DNA of 24,043 bases from an uncultured Streptococcus sp. (GTDB lineage Bacteria; Bacillota; Bacilli; Lactobacillales; Streptococcaceae), in assembly GCA_905373305.1 (NCBI GenBank), contig CAJPSM010000013.1:1-24043 (forward strand), given 5' to 3'. Below are positions 15,202 to 23,128 of the stretch, one piece after another; within the stretch, counting starts at the first letter, position 1; each line of letters begins with the position of its first letter. The notes under the pieces were generated by a model, which did no database searches, was not told where the DNA came from, and saw only the letters and a program-made list of their open reading frames with translations. Made by a program: the position numbers and the translations under genes.

Positions 15202-16080
15202 ATGGCAGTATCTCTAAATGATATTAAAACAAAAATCGCCTCAACCAAAAATACGAGTCAAATCACTAATGCCATGCAAATGGTATCGGCTGCCAAGTTA
15301 GGTCGCTCTGAAGAAGCAGCGCGCAACTTTCAAGTTTACGCTCAGAAGGTCCGTAAGCTTTTGACGGATATTCTGCATGGTAACGGATCTGGTGGTTCAA
15401 CCAATCCGATGCTCATCAGTCGCCCAGTTAAGAAAACAGGCTATATCGTTATCACTTCAGACCGTGGCTTGGTTGGAGGTTATAATGCTTCCATCCTTAA
15501 AGCCGTTATGGAGTTGAAAGAAGAATACCATCCAGATGGTAAAGATTTTGAGATAATCTGTATCGGTGGTATGGGAGCTGATTTCTTTAAGGCTCGAGGT
15601 ATTCAGCCAATCTATGAACTACGTGGCTTGGCAGATCAGCCTAGTTTTGATGAAGTTCGTAAAATTATTTCAAAAACGATTGAGATGTACCAAAACGAAC
15701 TTTTTGATGAATTATACGTCTGCTACAACCATCATGTCAATACTCTCACAAGTCAAATGCGTGTGGAACAAATGCTTCCGATTGTTGACTTGGATCCAAA
15801 TGAAGCGGATGAAGAGTATAGCTTGACCTTTGAGTTGGAAACGAGCCGTGATGAGATTCTAGAGCAGTTGTTGCCACAGTATGCTGAAAGTATGATTTAC
15901 GGGGCTATTATCGATGCCAAGACAGCTGAAAATGCTGCAGGTATGACAGCCATGCAAACGGCGACCGATAATGCCAAAAAGGTCATCAATGATTTGACAA
16001 TCCAGTATAACCGTGCTAGACAGGCGGCGATTACACAAGAAATTACAGAAATCGTAGCGGGGGCTAGTGCCTTAGAATAA
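15202..16080 (+). CDS. atpG: ATP synthase subunit gamma
   Basis: The 292-residue central rotor shaft has the family's N-terminal helix (MAVSLNDIKTKIASTKNTSQ, then ITNAMQMVSAAKL), a Rossmann-like middle domain (about 75-205; ITSDRGLVGGYN near 88-99) and the C-terminal helix with AMQTATDNAKKVINDL, which form the coiled coil inside the alpha-beta hexamer. An AGAGGTG site precedes the ATG, 15 bases after atpA. The following gap before atpD (191 bases) is unusually long for this operon and contains a BOX repeat. Confidence 0.97.
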   Translation: MAVSLNDIKTKIASTKNTSQITNAMQMVSAAKLGRSEEAARNFQVYAQKVRKLLTDILHGNGSGGSTNPMLISRPVKKTGYIVITSDRGLVGGYNASILKAVMELKEEYHPDGKDFEIICIGGMGADFFKARGIQPIYELRGLADQPSFDEVRKIISKTIEMYQNELFDELYVCYNHHVNTLTSQMRVEQMLPIVDLDPNEADEEYSLTFELETSRDEILEQLLPQYAESMIYGAIIDAKTAENAAGMTAMQTATDNAKKVINDLTIQYNRARQAAITQEITEIVAGASALE

Positions 16081-16110
16081 GGCTTTGCCTCCCTCGTATT
16101 AAAATGAACT

Positions 16111-16218
16111 TATACTCAATGAAAATCAAAGAGCAAACTAGGAAGCTAGCCGCAGGCTGTACTTGAGTACGGCAAGGCGACGCTGACGTGGTTTGAATTT
16201 GATTTTCGAAGAGTATTA
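16111..16218. repeat. BOX element (boxA and boxC type, no boxB) inside the atp operon
   Basis: The bases TACGGCAAGGCGACGCTGACG at 16168-16188 match 21 of the 22 bases of the classic BOXA1R primer target. The element runs from TATACTCAATGAAAATC (16111) to GATTTTCGAAGAGTATTA (ending 16218), whose ends are imperfect inverted repeats, as in BOX elements of pneumococcus and relatives. About 108 bases fits a boxA joined to a boxC without boxB. A small hairpin, CCTAGTT-G-AACTAGG (16222-16236), follows. Confidence 0.9.
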
Positions 16219-16271
16219 GGACCTAGTTGAACTAGGAACCGACAGTATCTTATATAGAATAGGAGAAGGAG

Positions 16272-17678
16272 ATGAGTTCAGGTAAAATTGCTCAGGTTAT
16301 CGGCCCCGTTGTAGACGTCTTGTTTGCAGCAGGGGAAACACTTCCTGAGATTAATAATGCACTTGTCGTCTACAAAAATGACGAAAGAAAAACAAAAATC
16401 GTCCTTGAAGTAGCCTTGGAGTTGGGTGATGGTATGGTCCGTACGATCGCCATGGAATCAACAGATGGTTTGACTCGTGGAATGGAAGTTTTGGACACAG
16501 GCCGTCCAATCTCCGTGCCAGTGGGTAAAGAAACTTTGGGACGTGTCTTCAACGTTTTGGGAGATACTATTGACTTGGATGCTCCTTTCGCTGAAGACGC
16601 TGAGCGTCAGCCAATTCATAAAAAAGCTCCAACTTTTGATGAGTTGTCTACCTCTTCTGAAATTCTCGAAACTGGGATTAAGGTTATCGACCTTCTTGCC
16701 CCTTACCTTAAAGGGGGTAAAGTTGGACTTTTCGGTGGTGCCGGAGTTGGTAAAACTGTCTTGATCCAAGAATTGATTCACAACATTGCCCAAGAACACG
16801 GTGGTATTTCAGTATTTACCGGTGTTGGAGAACGTACTCGTGAGGGGAACGACCTTTACTGGGAAATGAAAGAATCAGGCGTTATCGAGAAAACAGCCAT
16901 GGTATTTGGTCAGATGAATGAACCACCGGGAGCACGTATGCGTGTTGCCCTTACTGGTTTGACAATCGCCGAATACTTCCGTGATGTAGAAGGCCAAGAT
17001 GTGCTTCTTTTCATTGACAATATCTTCCGTTTCACTCAGGCTGGTTCAGAAGTATCTGCCCTTTTGGGGCGTATGCCTTCAGCCGTTGGTTACCAACCAA
17101 CACTTGCTACGGAAATGGGTCAATTGCAAGAGCGTATCACATCAACTAAGAAAGGTTCTGTAACCTCTATCCAGGCTATCTATGTGCCAGCGGATGACTA
17201 TACTGACCCAGCGCCAGCAACAGCCTTCGCTCACTTGGATTCAACAACAAACTTGGAACGTAAGTTGGTACAGTTGGGTATCTACCCAGCCGTTGACCCA
17301 TTGGCTTCAAGCTCTCGTGCCTTGGCGCCTGAGATTGTTGGAGAGGAGCACTATGCAGTTGCTGCTGAAGTCAAGCGTGTCCTTCAACGTTACCATGAAT
17401 TGCAAGATATCATTGCCATCCTTGGTATGGATGAACTTTCTGATGAAGAAAAGACCTTGGTTGCCCGTGCCCGTCGTATCCAGTTCTTCTTGTCACAAAA
17501 CTTCAACGTTGCAGAGCAATTTACTGGCCAACCTGGTTCTTATGTACCAGTAGCAGAAACAGTTCGTGGTTTCAAGGAAATCCTTGATGGTAAACATGAC
17601 CACTTGCCAGAAGATGCCTTCCGTGGTGTCGGTTCAATCGAAGACGTCATTGCTAAGGCAGAGAAAATGGGATTTTAA
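16272..17678 (+). CDS. atpD: ATP synthase subunit beta
   Basis: The 468-residue catalytic F1 subunit carries Walker A GGAGVGKT (155-162), GERTREGND (186-194) with the catalytic glutamate, Walker B VLLFIDN (243-249), the PAVDPLASSS signature (338-347) and the DELSDEE loop (386-392) that pushes on gamma. Length and motifs are standard. The ribosome site AGGAGAAGGAG is strong. The gene is separated from atpG by a BOX element, so its translation is not coupled to upstream genes, unlike most of the operon. Confidence 0.98.
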   Translation: MSSGKIAQVIGPVVDVLFAAGETLPEINNALVVYKNDERKTKIVLEVALELGDGMVRTIAMESTDGLTRGMEVLDTGRPISVPVGKETLGRVFNVLGDTIDLDAPFAEDAERQPIHKKAPTFDELSTSSEILETGIKVIDLLAPYLKGGKVGLFGGAGVGKTVLIQELIHNIAQEHGGISVFTGVGERTREGNDLYWEMKESGVIEKTAMVFGQMNEPPGARMRVALTGLTIAEYFRDVEGQDVLLFIDNIFRFTQAGSEVSALLGRMPSAVGYQPTLATEMGQLQERITSTKKGSVTSIQAIYVPADDYTDPAPATAFAHLDSTTNLERKLVQLGIYPAVDPLASSSRALAPEIVGEEHYAVAAEVKRVLQRYHELQDIIAILGMDELSDEEKTLVARARRIQFFLSQNFNVAEQFTGQPGSYVPVAETVRGFKEILDGKHDHLPEDAFRGVGSIEDVIAKAEKMGF

Positions 17679-17688
17679 GAGGTGATCT

Positions 17689-18108
17689 ATGGCTCAGTTA
17701 ACTGTCCAGATCGTGACACCAGATGGCCTCGTCTATGATCACCATGCCAGCTTTGTATCGGTACGAACTCTGGATGGTGAGATGGGGATCTTGCCACGAC
17801 ATGAAAATATGATTGCGGTTTTAGCGGTTGATGAAGTAAAGGTAAAACGAATCGATGATGATACTCATGTGAACTGGATTGCAGTGAACGGAGGGATTAT
17901 CGAGATTGCTAATGATATCATTACCATTGTAGCAGACTCAGCAGAACGCGCTCGTGATATCGATATCAGTCGTGCAGAACGTGCGAAACTTCGCGCTGAA
18001 CGTGAAATCGAAGAAGCTCAAGACAAGCACTTAATCGACCAAGAACGACGCGCTAAGATTGCTCTTCAACGTGCCATTAACCGTATCAATGTCGGAAATA
18101 AACTATAA
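17689..18108 (+). CDS. atpC: ATP synthase subunit epsilon
   Basis: The 139-residue product couples the gamma shaft to the c ring and can inhibit ATP hydrolysis. It has the N-terminal beta sandwich (about 1-86; LTVQIVTPDGLVYDHHA start, GEMGILPRHENM) and a C-terminal helical hairpin rich in charged residues (about 88-135). An AAGAGGTGA site precedes the ATG, ten bases after atpD. It is the last gene of the operon, just before a strong terminator. Confidence 0.97.
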   Translation: MAQLTVQIVTPDGLVYDHHASFVSVRTLDGEMGILPRHENMIAVLAVDEVKVKRIDDDTHVNWIAVNGGIIEIANDIITIVADSAERARDIDISRAERAKLRAEREIEEAQDKHLIDQERRAKIALQRAINRINVGNKL

Positions 18109-18110
18109 TC

Positions 18111-18143
18111 AAAAAATGAACTTGAAACTCAAGTTCATTTTTT
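18111..18143. terminator. Bidirectional terminator after atpC
   Basis: A perfect 15-base stem (AAAAAATGAACTTGA against TCAAGTTCATTTTTT, loop AAC) with A-run and T-run on opposite sides serves the rightward atp operon and the convergent lactonase gene; it overlaps the last bases of the latter. Confidence 0.93.
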
Positions 18144-19155
18144 AATGTGGGAAGTTGATGCAAACTGCTTCAGGAACATGGAAGTCGTTAGAAAGCTCCG
18201 CAAGACGGCCAGTTTCAGGATTACGCTTAAAGACGGTTGCGTTATCAGAATCTTGATGAACAGCAATGAGAAACTCTTGATCAGGAGTTAGGTCGAAATC
18301 ACGTGGTGTTTTACCGTGACTTGGAACAATCTCTAATAATTCCAAGCTACCATCAGCGAGGATTGTATAGACTACAATGGAATCATGACCTCGGTTGGAT
18401 GCATAGAGGTATTTACCATCTTTTGAAAGACGAATGGCAGCAGTAGCATTGAAGCCCTTGTATCCATCTGGTAAGGTTGAAATGACTTGCATGCGTTCAA
18501 ATTCACCAACACCATCATAAATCAAGACCTCAATAGTGCTATTAAGTTCGCAGATGAGATAGGCAATCTTATAGTGGTGGTGGAAAACGATGTGGCGAGC
18601 ACCTGCTCCAGCTTGGCTGTAATAAGTGTGGAGCTTACTTAGTTTTCCTTCTGGGCTAACATCGTAGGTCGTCACCTCATCCGTACCTAGGTCACATGTG
18701 ACGAGATACTGGTCAGGTGTTAGACCCGTAAAGTGTACATGTGGAGAAGTTTGGTTTTCATGAGGACCTTGTCCGCTATGCTGCTCCAGATCCGTTTGGA
18801 TGAGGCTACCATCAGCTTGACGCTTATAAACTAGAACTTGTCCCTTATGATAATTGGCTCCGTAAACGAGACTACGCTTTTCATCCACTGCCACATAACA
18901 ATGGGGAGCGCCTTTTTCAACTACATGATTCAATAAAGTGCCATCGGTCTTGTATGCAGCGATGCCACCTAAGCCATCCTTACTCCCTACGCTGTATAAG
19001 TGTTGCTGTTGGTCAAAGGCAAGGTAGGTCGGACTTGGTTCAGTAGCAAAAAGCTCAAGATTTGCAAGCCGGCCTGTTTCTGTATCAAAATCTGCCTTGT
19101 ATATCCCTTTAGATAAGCGACGAGTATAAGTTCCAAAATAAACAGTTTCTTTCAT
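18142..19155 (-). CDS. Lactonase family protein, YkgB-type (6-phosphogluconolactonase-like)
   Basis: The 337-residue product is a seven-bladed beta-propeller of the lactonase/cycloisomerase-2 family (E. coli Pgl/YbhE, YkgB), expected to hydrolyse 6-phosphogluconolactone in the oxidative pentose phosphate pathway; substrate is inferred. Blade-like repeats are visible, for example PSPTYLAFDQQQHLYSVG, SPHVHFTGLTPDQYLVTCDL, AIRLSKDGKYLYASNR and DFDLTPDQEFLIAVHQ. No signal peptide is seen, so it is cytoplasmic. I chose ATG at 19155 (MKETVYFGTY), eight bases from AGAGG; upstream in-frame ATGs at 19161 and 19185 lie too close to that site or before it. It is transcribed alone, convergent with the atp operon and divergent from the AI-2E-family gene. 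Confidence 0.88.
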   Translation of the reverse strand: MKETVYFGTYTRRLSKGIYKADFDTETGRLANLELFATEPSPTYLAFDQQQHLYSVGSKDGLGGIAAYKTDGTLLNHVVEKGAPHCYVAVDEKRSLVYGANYHKGQVLVYKRQADGSLIQTDLEQHSGQGPHENQTSPHVHFTGLTPDQYLVTCDLGTDEVTTYDVSPEGKLSKLHTYYSQAGAGARHIVFHHHYKIAYLICELNSTIEVLIYDGVGEFERMQVISTLPDGYKGFNATAAIRLSKDGKYLYASNRGHDSIVVYTILADGSLELLEIVPSHGKTPRDFDLTPDQEFLIAVHQDSDNATVFKRNPETGRLAELSNDFHVPEAVCINFPH

Positions 19156-19183
19156 GTCCATACCTCTTAATAAAGATAAGTTC

Positions 19184-19192
19184 ATTATACCA
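19184..19192 (-). promoter_or_regulatory. Promoter of the lactonase gene
   Basis: On the minus strand TATAAT (19189-19184) is preceded by TGG, an extended -10 box, about 29 bases before the chosen start codon. No good -35 box is visible. Confidence 0.7.
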
Positions 19193-19263
19193 CAAAATAA
19201 CTACCATGATGCATCAGTCTTATCTATGTAAGCACTTTAATAAGAGTTATTTTAGATTAAAAA

Positions 19264-19272
19264 TGGTATAAT
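19264..19272 (+). promoter_or_regulatory. Promoter of the AI-2E-family gene
   Basis: Extended -10 box TGGTATAAT ends 26 bases before the start codon; the -35 region is AT-rich without a clear match. The lactonase promoter points the other way about 75 bases to the left. Confidence 0.7.
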
Positions 19273-19298
19273 GAGAGAATGAAAGAAAGGATGTATTT

Positions 19299-20465
19299 AT
19301 GGAACATAAAGAGAAACATTTTAGCCTATCTTGGTTTTTTAAGTGGTTTTTAGATAACAAAGCTATCACCGTATTTTTAGTAACCTTGTTACTGGGGCTA
19401 AACATTTTCATTCTAAGTAAGATTAGTTTTATATTTTTACCCGTTTTAGACTTTCTTGAGGTTGTCATGTTGCCAGTTATTTTATCTGGTTTACTTTATT
19501 ACCTCCTCAATCCGATTGTTGACTGGATGGAGAAGCACAAGATCAATCGTGTTCTTGCTATCAGTATTGTTTTTGTAATTATTGGACTTTTTATCATTTG
19601 GGGGCTGGCAGTCGCTATTCCAAATCTCCAACGACAAGTCTTAAATTTTGCGAAGAATGTGCCGACATACCTTGAAGATGCTGATAAGGTGATCAATGAC
19701 CTTGTAACCAAACGCTTGCCAGATGATTTCAAACCGCAGTTGGAACAAGTTCTTGCCAATGTTTCTAGTGAGGCGACGATGTGGGCCAGCAAAATCTCTT
19801 CTCAAGCAGTTAACTGGGTCAGCGCCTTTATCAGTGGCGTTTCTCAGGTCATTGTGGCGATTATCATTGTTCCATTCATGCTCTTTTATCTTTTGAGAGA
19901 TGGGAAAGGCTTGCGGGATTACCTCACTAAATTCATCCCAAACAAGTTAAAAGAACCTGTCGGACAAGTTTTGTCAGATGTTAATAAACAGTTGTCAAAC
20001 TACGTTAGAGGACAGGTTACAGTTGCTATTATCGTGGCAATTATGTTTATTATCTTCTTTAAGATTATTGGTCTCAGGTATGCTGTGACTCTGGGTATCA
20101 CGGCTGGTATCCTCAATCTAGTGCCTTACCTAGGTAGTTTTCTAGCGATGTTGCCTGCTCTGGTTTTGGGCTTGATTGCAGGACCTGTTATGCTTTTAAA
20201 AGTCGTCATTGTCTTTATCGTGGAACAAACGATTGAAGGACGCTTTGTTTCACCTCTCATTTTAGGTAGTCAGCTCAATATTCATCCCATCAATGTCCTC
20301 TTTGTTCTCCTGACTTCAGGATCTATGTTTGGTATTTGGGGTGTCTTACTGGGAATCCCTGTCTATGCCTCCGCTAAGGTGGTTATTTCTGCTATCTTTA
20401 ACTGGTACAAAAAGGTCAGTGGTTTGTATGAAGAAGAAGGGGAGGAAATCAAGAGTGAACAATAG
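19299..20465 (+). CDS. AI-2E family transporter (UPF0118 membrane protein)
   Basis: The 388-residue polytopic membrane protein has about seven or eight helices: two in the first 90 residues, one at about 85-107, a hydrophilic helical stretch (about 110-175), then five or so from 180 to 365. The family motifs are visible in YLLRDGKGLRDYL and in GITAGILNLVPYLGSFLAMLPAL and QLNIHPINVLF. Family members have been linked to autoinducer-2 export (TqsA) or sodium/proton exchange; which applies here cannot be read from sequence. The end is acidic (EEEGEEIKSEQ). AAAGGATG serves as ribosome site. Its last 11 bases overlap the TPR gene, so the two form an operon. Confidence 0.88.
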   Translation: MEHKEKHFSLSWFFKWFLDNKAITVFLVTLLLGLNIFILSKISFIFLPVLDFLEVVMLPVILSGLLYYLLNPIVDWMEKHKINRVLAISIVFVIIGLFIIWGLAVAIPNLQRQVLNFAKNVPTYLEDADKVINDLVTKRLPDDFKPQLEQVLANVSSEATMWASKISSQAVNWVSAFISGVSQVIVAIIIVPFMLFYLLRDGKGLRDYLTKFIPNKLKEPVGQVLSDVNKQLSNYVRGQVTVAIIVAIMFIIFFKIIGLRYAVTLGITAGILNLVPYLGSFLAMLPALVLGLIAGPVMLLKVVIVFIVEQTIEGRFVSPLILGSQLNIHPINVLFVLLTSGSMFGIWGVLLGIPVYASAKVVISAIFNWYKKVSGLYEEEGEEIKSEQ

Positions 20466-21684
20466 TCAACGCATGCTCCAGGCTTTGGATAACCAAGATA
20501 TAACCAAAGCAGATCAGTATTTTCACAAAGCCCTCGAAACAGATTCAAGTGAGGTTCTCTACGAACTAGCAAATTATCTAGAGGGAATTGGCTTTTATCC
20601 TCAAGCAACAGAAATTTACCAAAAAATCGTTACAGAATTTCCAGAAGTGAATCTGAACCTAGCAACCATTGCGAGCGAGGATGGAAATGTTGAGGAAGCC
20701 TTTGCCTATCTGGAGGAAATCACACCTGAAAGTGACTGGTATGTATCGGCTTTGGCTTTGAAGGCCGATCTCTATCAGTTGGAAGGATTGACAGATGTAG
20801 CGCGTGAAAAGTTACTGGAAGCTTTAAACTACTCAGATGATCCCTTATTAGTTTTTGGTTTAGCTGAGTTGGATAGCGAGTTAGGAAACTATCAGGAAGC
20901 CATTCAAGGCTACGCTCAGTTGGACAATCGCTCCATCTATGAACAAACGGGCATATCAACCTACCAACGAATTGGCTATGCTTATGCCCAGTTAGGCAAG
21001 TTTGAAGCTGCAACGGAATTCTTAGAAAAAGCTTTAGAACTAGAATACGATGACCAAACTGCCTTTGAACTGGCCAGTCTTTACTTTGACCAAGAAGAGT
21101 ATCAAAAATCCGTTCTTTACTTTAAGCAGATTGATACTATTTCGCCAGATTTTGAAGGATACGAGTATGCTTATAGTCAAGCATTGCACAAGGAACATCA
21201 GGTGGAAGAGGCCCTTCGTATCGCTAAACAAGGTTTGGAGAAAAATTCATTTGAAACTCGGCTCTTACTAGCTGCCTCCCAGTTCTCGTATGAATTGCAT
21301 GATGCTAGTGGTGCAGAGCAGTTTCTCCTTACTGCCAAAGAAGATGCAGAAGACCTTGAGGAAATTTTCCTTCGACTCGCAACCATTTATATGGAGCAAG
21401 AGCGGTATGAGGATATTATCGCTCTTCAAAGTCAAGAACCTGAGAACCTTCTTACCAAGTGGATGATTGCCCGTTCTTACCAGGAAATCGAGGATTTAGA
21501 TAGGGCTTATGAACTCTATCAAGAACTGTCGTCTGACCTTAAGGATAATCCAGAGTTTCTGGAGCAATATACTTATCTCTTACGTGAATTGGGTTATTTT
21601 GAAAATGCCAAAGTACAAGCCGAAGCATATTTAAAACTGATTCCAGATGATGTTCAGATGCAAGAACTCCTAGAAACACTTTAA
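20455..21684 (+). CDS. Tetratricopeptide-repeat protein (GTG start)
   Basis: The 409-residue product is almost entirely helical TPR-like repeats, clearest at YQRIGYAYAQLGKFEAATEF, then AFELASLYFDQEEYQKSVLY, and others before and after. It is strongly acidic with no signal peptide, so it is a cytoplasmic protein-binding scaffold of unknown partner. I start it at GTG 20455 because GGAGG lies nine bases before it and it gives the MNNSQRMLQALDNQD beginning; the reading frame open further upstream runs inside the AI-2E-family gene. ATG at 20473 is the alternative. The start overlaps the preceding gene by 11 bases, implying translational coupling. A terminator follows. Confidence 0.88.
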   Translation: MNNSQRMLQALDNQDITKADQYFHKALETDSSEVLYELANYLEGIGFYPQATEIYQKIVTEFPEVNLNLATIASEDGNVEEAFAYLEEITPESDWYVSALALKADLYQLEGLTDVAREKLLEALNYSDDPLLVFGLAELDSELGNYQEAIQGYAQLDNRSIYEQTGISTYQRIGYAYAQLGKFEAATEFLEKALELEYDDQTAFELASLYFDQEEYQKSVLYFKQIDTISPDFEGYEYAYSQALHKEHQVEEALRIAKQGLEKNSFETRLLLAASQFSYELHDASGAEQFLLTAKEDAEDLEEIFLRLATIYMEQERYEDIIALQSQEPENLLTKWMIARSYQEIEDLDRAYELYQELSSDLKDNPEFLEQYTYLLRELGYFENAKVQAEAYLKLIPDDVQMQELLETL

Positions 21685-21701
21685 AAATATTCTATAAAGC
21701 G

Positions 21702-21743
21702 AAACTGTATCTATTCATTTTGATGGATACGGTTTTTATTTTT
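21702..21743 (+). terminator. Terminator after the TPR gene
   Basis: A 13-base stem with two G-U pairs (AAACTGTATCTAT against ATGGATACGGTTT, eight-base loop) is followed by TTATTTTT. Confidence 0.8.
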
Positions 21744-21775
21744 AAAAAGAAATGGAATTTTTTTACAAAAAACTC

Positions 21776-21803
21776 TTGATAAATTGTTTATTTATGCTAT
21801 AAT
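21776..21803 (+). promoter_or_regulatory. Promoter of the amino-acid importer operon
   Basis: TTGATA (21776-21781) and TATAAT (21798-21803) are 16 bases apart with an extended TGC before the -10 box. The leader is only about 22 bases, so no T-box or other riboswitch fits. Confidence 0.8.
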
Positions 21804-21831
21804 AGGAACAATTATTTTTAGGAGGTGCAGT

Positions 21832-22473
21832 ATGTCTTATATGTTTGAGATTTTACCAAGTTTATTGAACGGTGCAAGTATGACTCTCCAAGTCTTTGCT
21901 CTGGTCTTAATCTTTTCTATTCCTTTAGGGATTGTCATTGCCTTTGCTTTACAAGTCCACTGGAAACCCCTCCATTATCTGATTAATCTCTATATATGGG
22001 TGATGCGAGGAACTCCCTTGCTCTTGCAATTAATCTTTATCTACTATGTGCTCCCTAGCATTGGCATTCGTTTGGATCGCCTTCCTGCGGCTGTTATCGC
22101 CTTTGTGCTCAACTATGCTGCCTACTTTGCAGAAATCTTTCGTGGCGGAATTGAAACTATACCACGAGGACAGTACGAAGCTGCAAAAGTGTTAAAATTT
22201 AGCCCCTTTGATACAGTTCGTTATATCATTCTTCCTCAGGTGACAAAGATTGTCTTACCAAGTGTCTTTAACGAAATTATGAGTTTGGTAAAGGATACTT
22301 CTCTGGTCTATGCCCTTGGGATTTCAGATTTGATTTTAGCTAGTCGGACAGCAGCCAATCGAGATGCCAGTCTGATTCCTATGTTTTTAGCTGGAGCAAT
22401 CTATTTGATTATGATTGGTCTTGTAACCATTGTAGCGAAGAAACTTGAGAAGAATTACAGTTATTACAGATAG
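21832..22473 (+). CDS. Polar amino-acid ABC transporter permease (HisM/GlnP family)
   Basis: The 213-residue inner-membrane permease has about five helices and the family signature RGTPLLLQ (59-66). The cytoplasmic EAA loop that contacts the ATPase is at 116-136 (EAAKVLKFSPFDTVRYIILPQ); its usual glycine is replaced by lysine (K122), which is unusual. ATG at 21832 is chosen because AGGAGGTG lies just before it; the longer frame from 21784 runs through the promoter. The ATPase gene follows after ten bases and the binding protein after that, giving a complete importer. The substrate is probably a polar amino acid or cystine; sequence alone does not decide. Confidence 0.92.
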   Translation: MSYMFEILPSLLNGASMTLQVFALVLIFSIPLGIVIAFALQVHWKPLHYLINLYIWVMRGTPLLLQLIFIYYVLPSIGIRLDRLPAAVIAFVLNYAAYFAEIFRGGIETIPRGQYEAAKVLKFSPFDTVRYIILPQVTKIVLPSVFNEIMSLVKDTSLVYALGISDLILASRTAANRDASLIPMFLAGAIYLIMIGLVTIVAKKLEKNYSYYR

Positions 22474-22483
22474 GAGGATTGCT

Positions 22484-23113
22484 ATGTTAGAATTACGAAA
22501 CATCAATAAAGCCTTTGGTGGCAAACAAATCTTAACCAATTTCAGTCTATCTATTCCTGAAAAGCAAATCCTCGCAATCGTAGGTCCATCAGGAGGCGGA
22601 AAAACCACTTTATTGCGTATGTTGGCTGGCCTGGAAACCATTGATTCTGGAGAAATCTACTATAATGGTGAATCTCTAGCTATAGACGAACTAGAAAAGC
22701 GTAATCTACTAGGATTTGTTTTCCAAGATTTTCAACTCTTTCCACATTTGTCAGTTCTCGAAAACTTAACCTTATCGCCCATAAAAACGATGAACATGGA
22801 TAAGGAAGCTGCTGAGAAGAAGGCGCGCGGTTTGTTAGAACAACTTGGGCTAGCTGGACATGCTGATGCTTATCCTTTCTCACTATCTGGTGGACAAAAG
22901 CAGCGTGTCGCCTTAGCGCGTGCCATGATGATAAACCCAGAAGTTATCGGATATGATGAACCTACATCAGCTTTAGACCCTGAGTTACGATTAGAGGTAG
23001 AAAAACTCGTCCTTCAAAATAAAGAGCGTGGCATGACGCAGATTGTTGTGACCCACGATCTTCAGTTTGCGGAAAACATTGCTGATCAGATCCTTAAGGT
23101 TAATCCAAAGTAG
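22484..23113 (+). CDS. Polar amino-acid ABC transporter ATPase (short form)
   Basis: The 209-residue ATPase has Walker A GPSGGGKT (34-41), Q-loop FQDFQLFPH, signature LSGGQKQR (134-141), Walker B VIGYDEPTSALDP (154-166) and switch histidine in VTHD (H191). It stops about 18 residues after that histidine (QILKVNPK), lacking the last 30 or so residues (the 'MDxG.IVEEG' strand region) normal in GlnQ/HisP relatives; no frameshift is evident and the next gene follows normally, so this seems to be its natural form. ATG at 22484 has the site TAGGAGG. It is ten bases after the permease gene and 15 before the lipoprotein gene. Confidence 0.92.
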   Translation: MLELRNINKAFGGKQILTNFSLSIPEKQILAIVGPSGGGKTTLLRMLAGLETIDSGEIYYNGESLAIDELEKRNLLGFVFQDFQLFPHLSVLENLTLSPIKTMNMDKEAAEKKARGLLEQLGLAGHADAYPFSLSGGQKQRVALARAMMINPEVIGYDEPTSALDPELRLEVEKLVLQNKERGMTQIVVTHDLQFAENIADQILKVNPK

Positions 23114-23128
23114 GAGTAGGAGGTGCCT

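Noticed and set aside
16227..16256. Internal promoter for atpD (TTGAAC-N18-TATATA) after the BOX element
   Set aside because: Poor match, and the start would fall inside the ribosome site of atpD; not enough to call a promoter.
21804..21831. T-box or other leader element before the amino-acid importer
   Set aside because: Only about 22-28 leader bases separate the promoter from the start codon, far too few.
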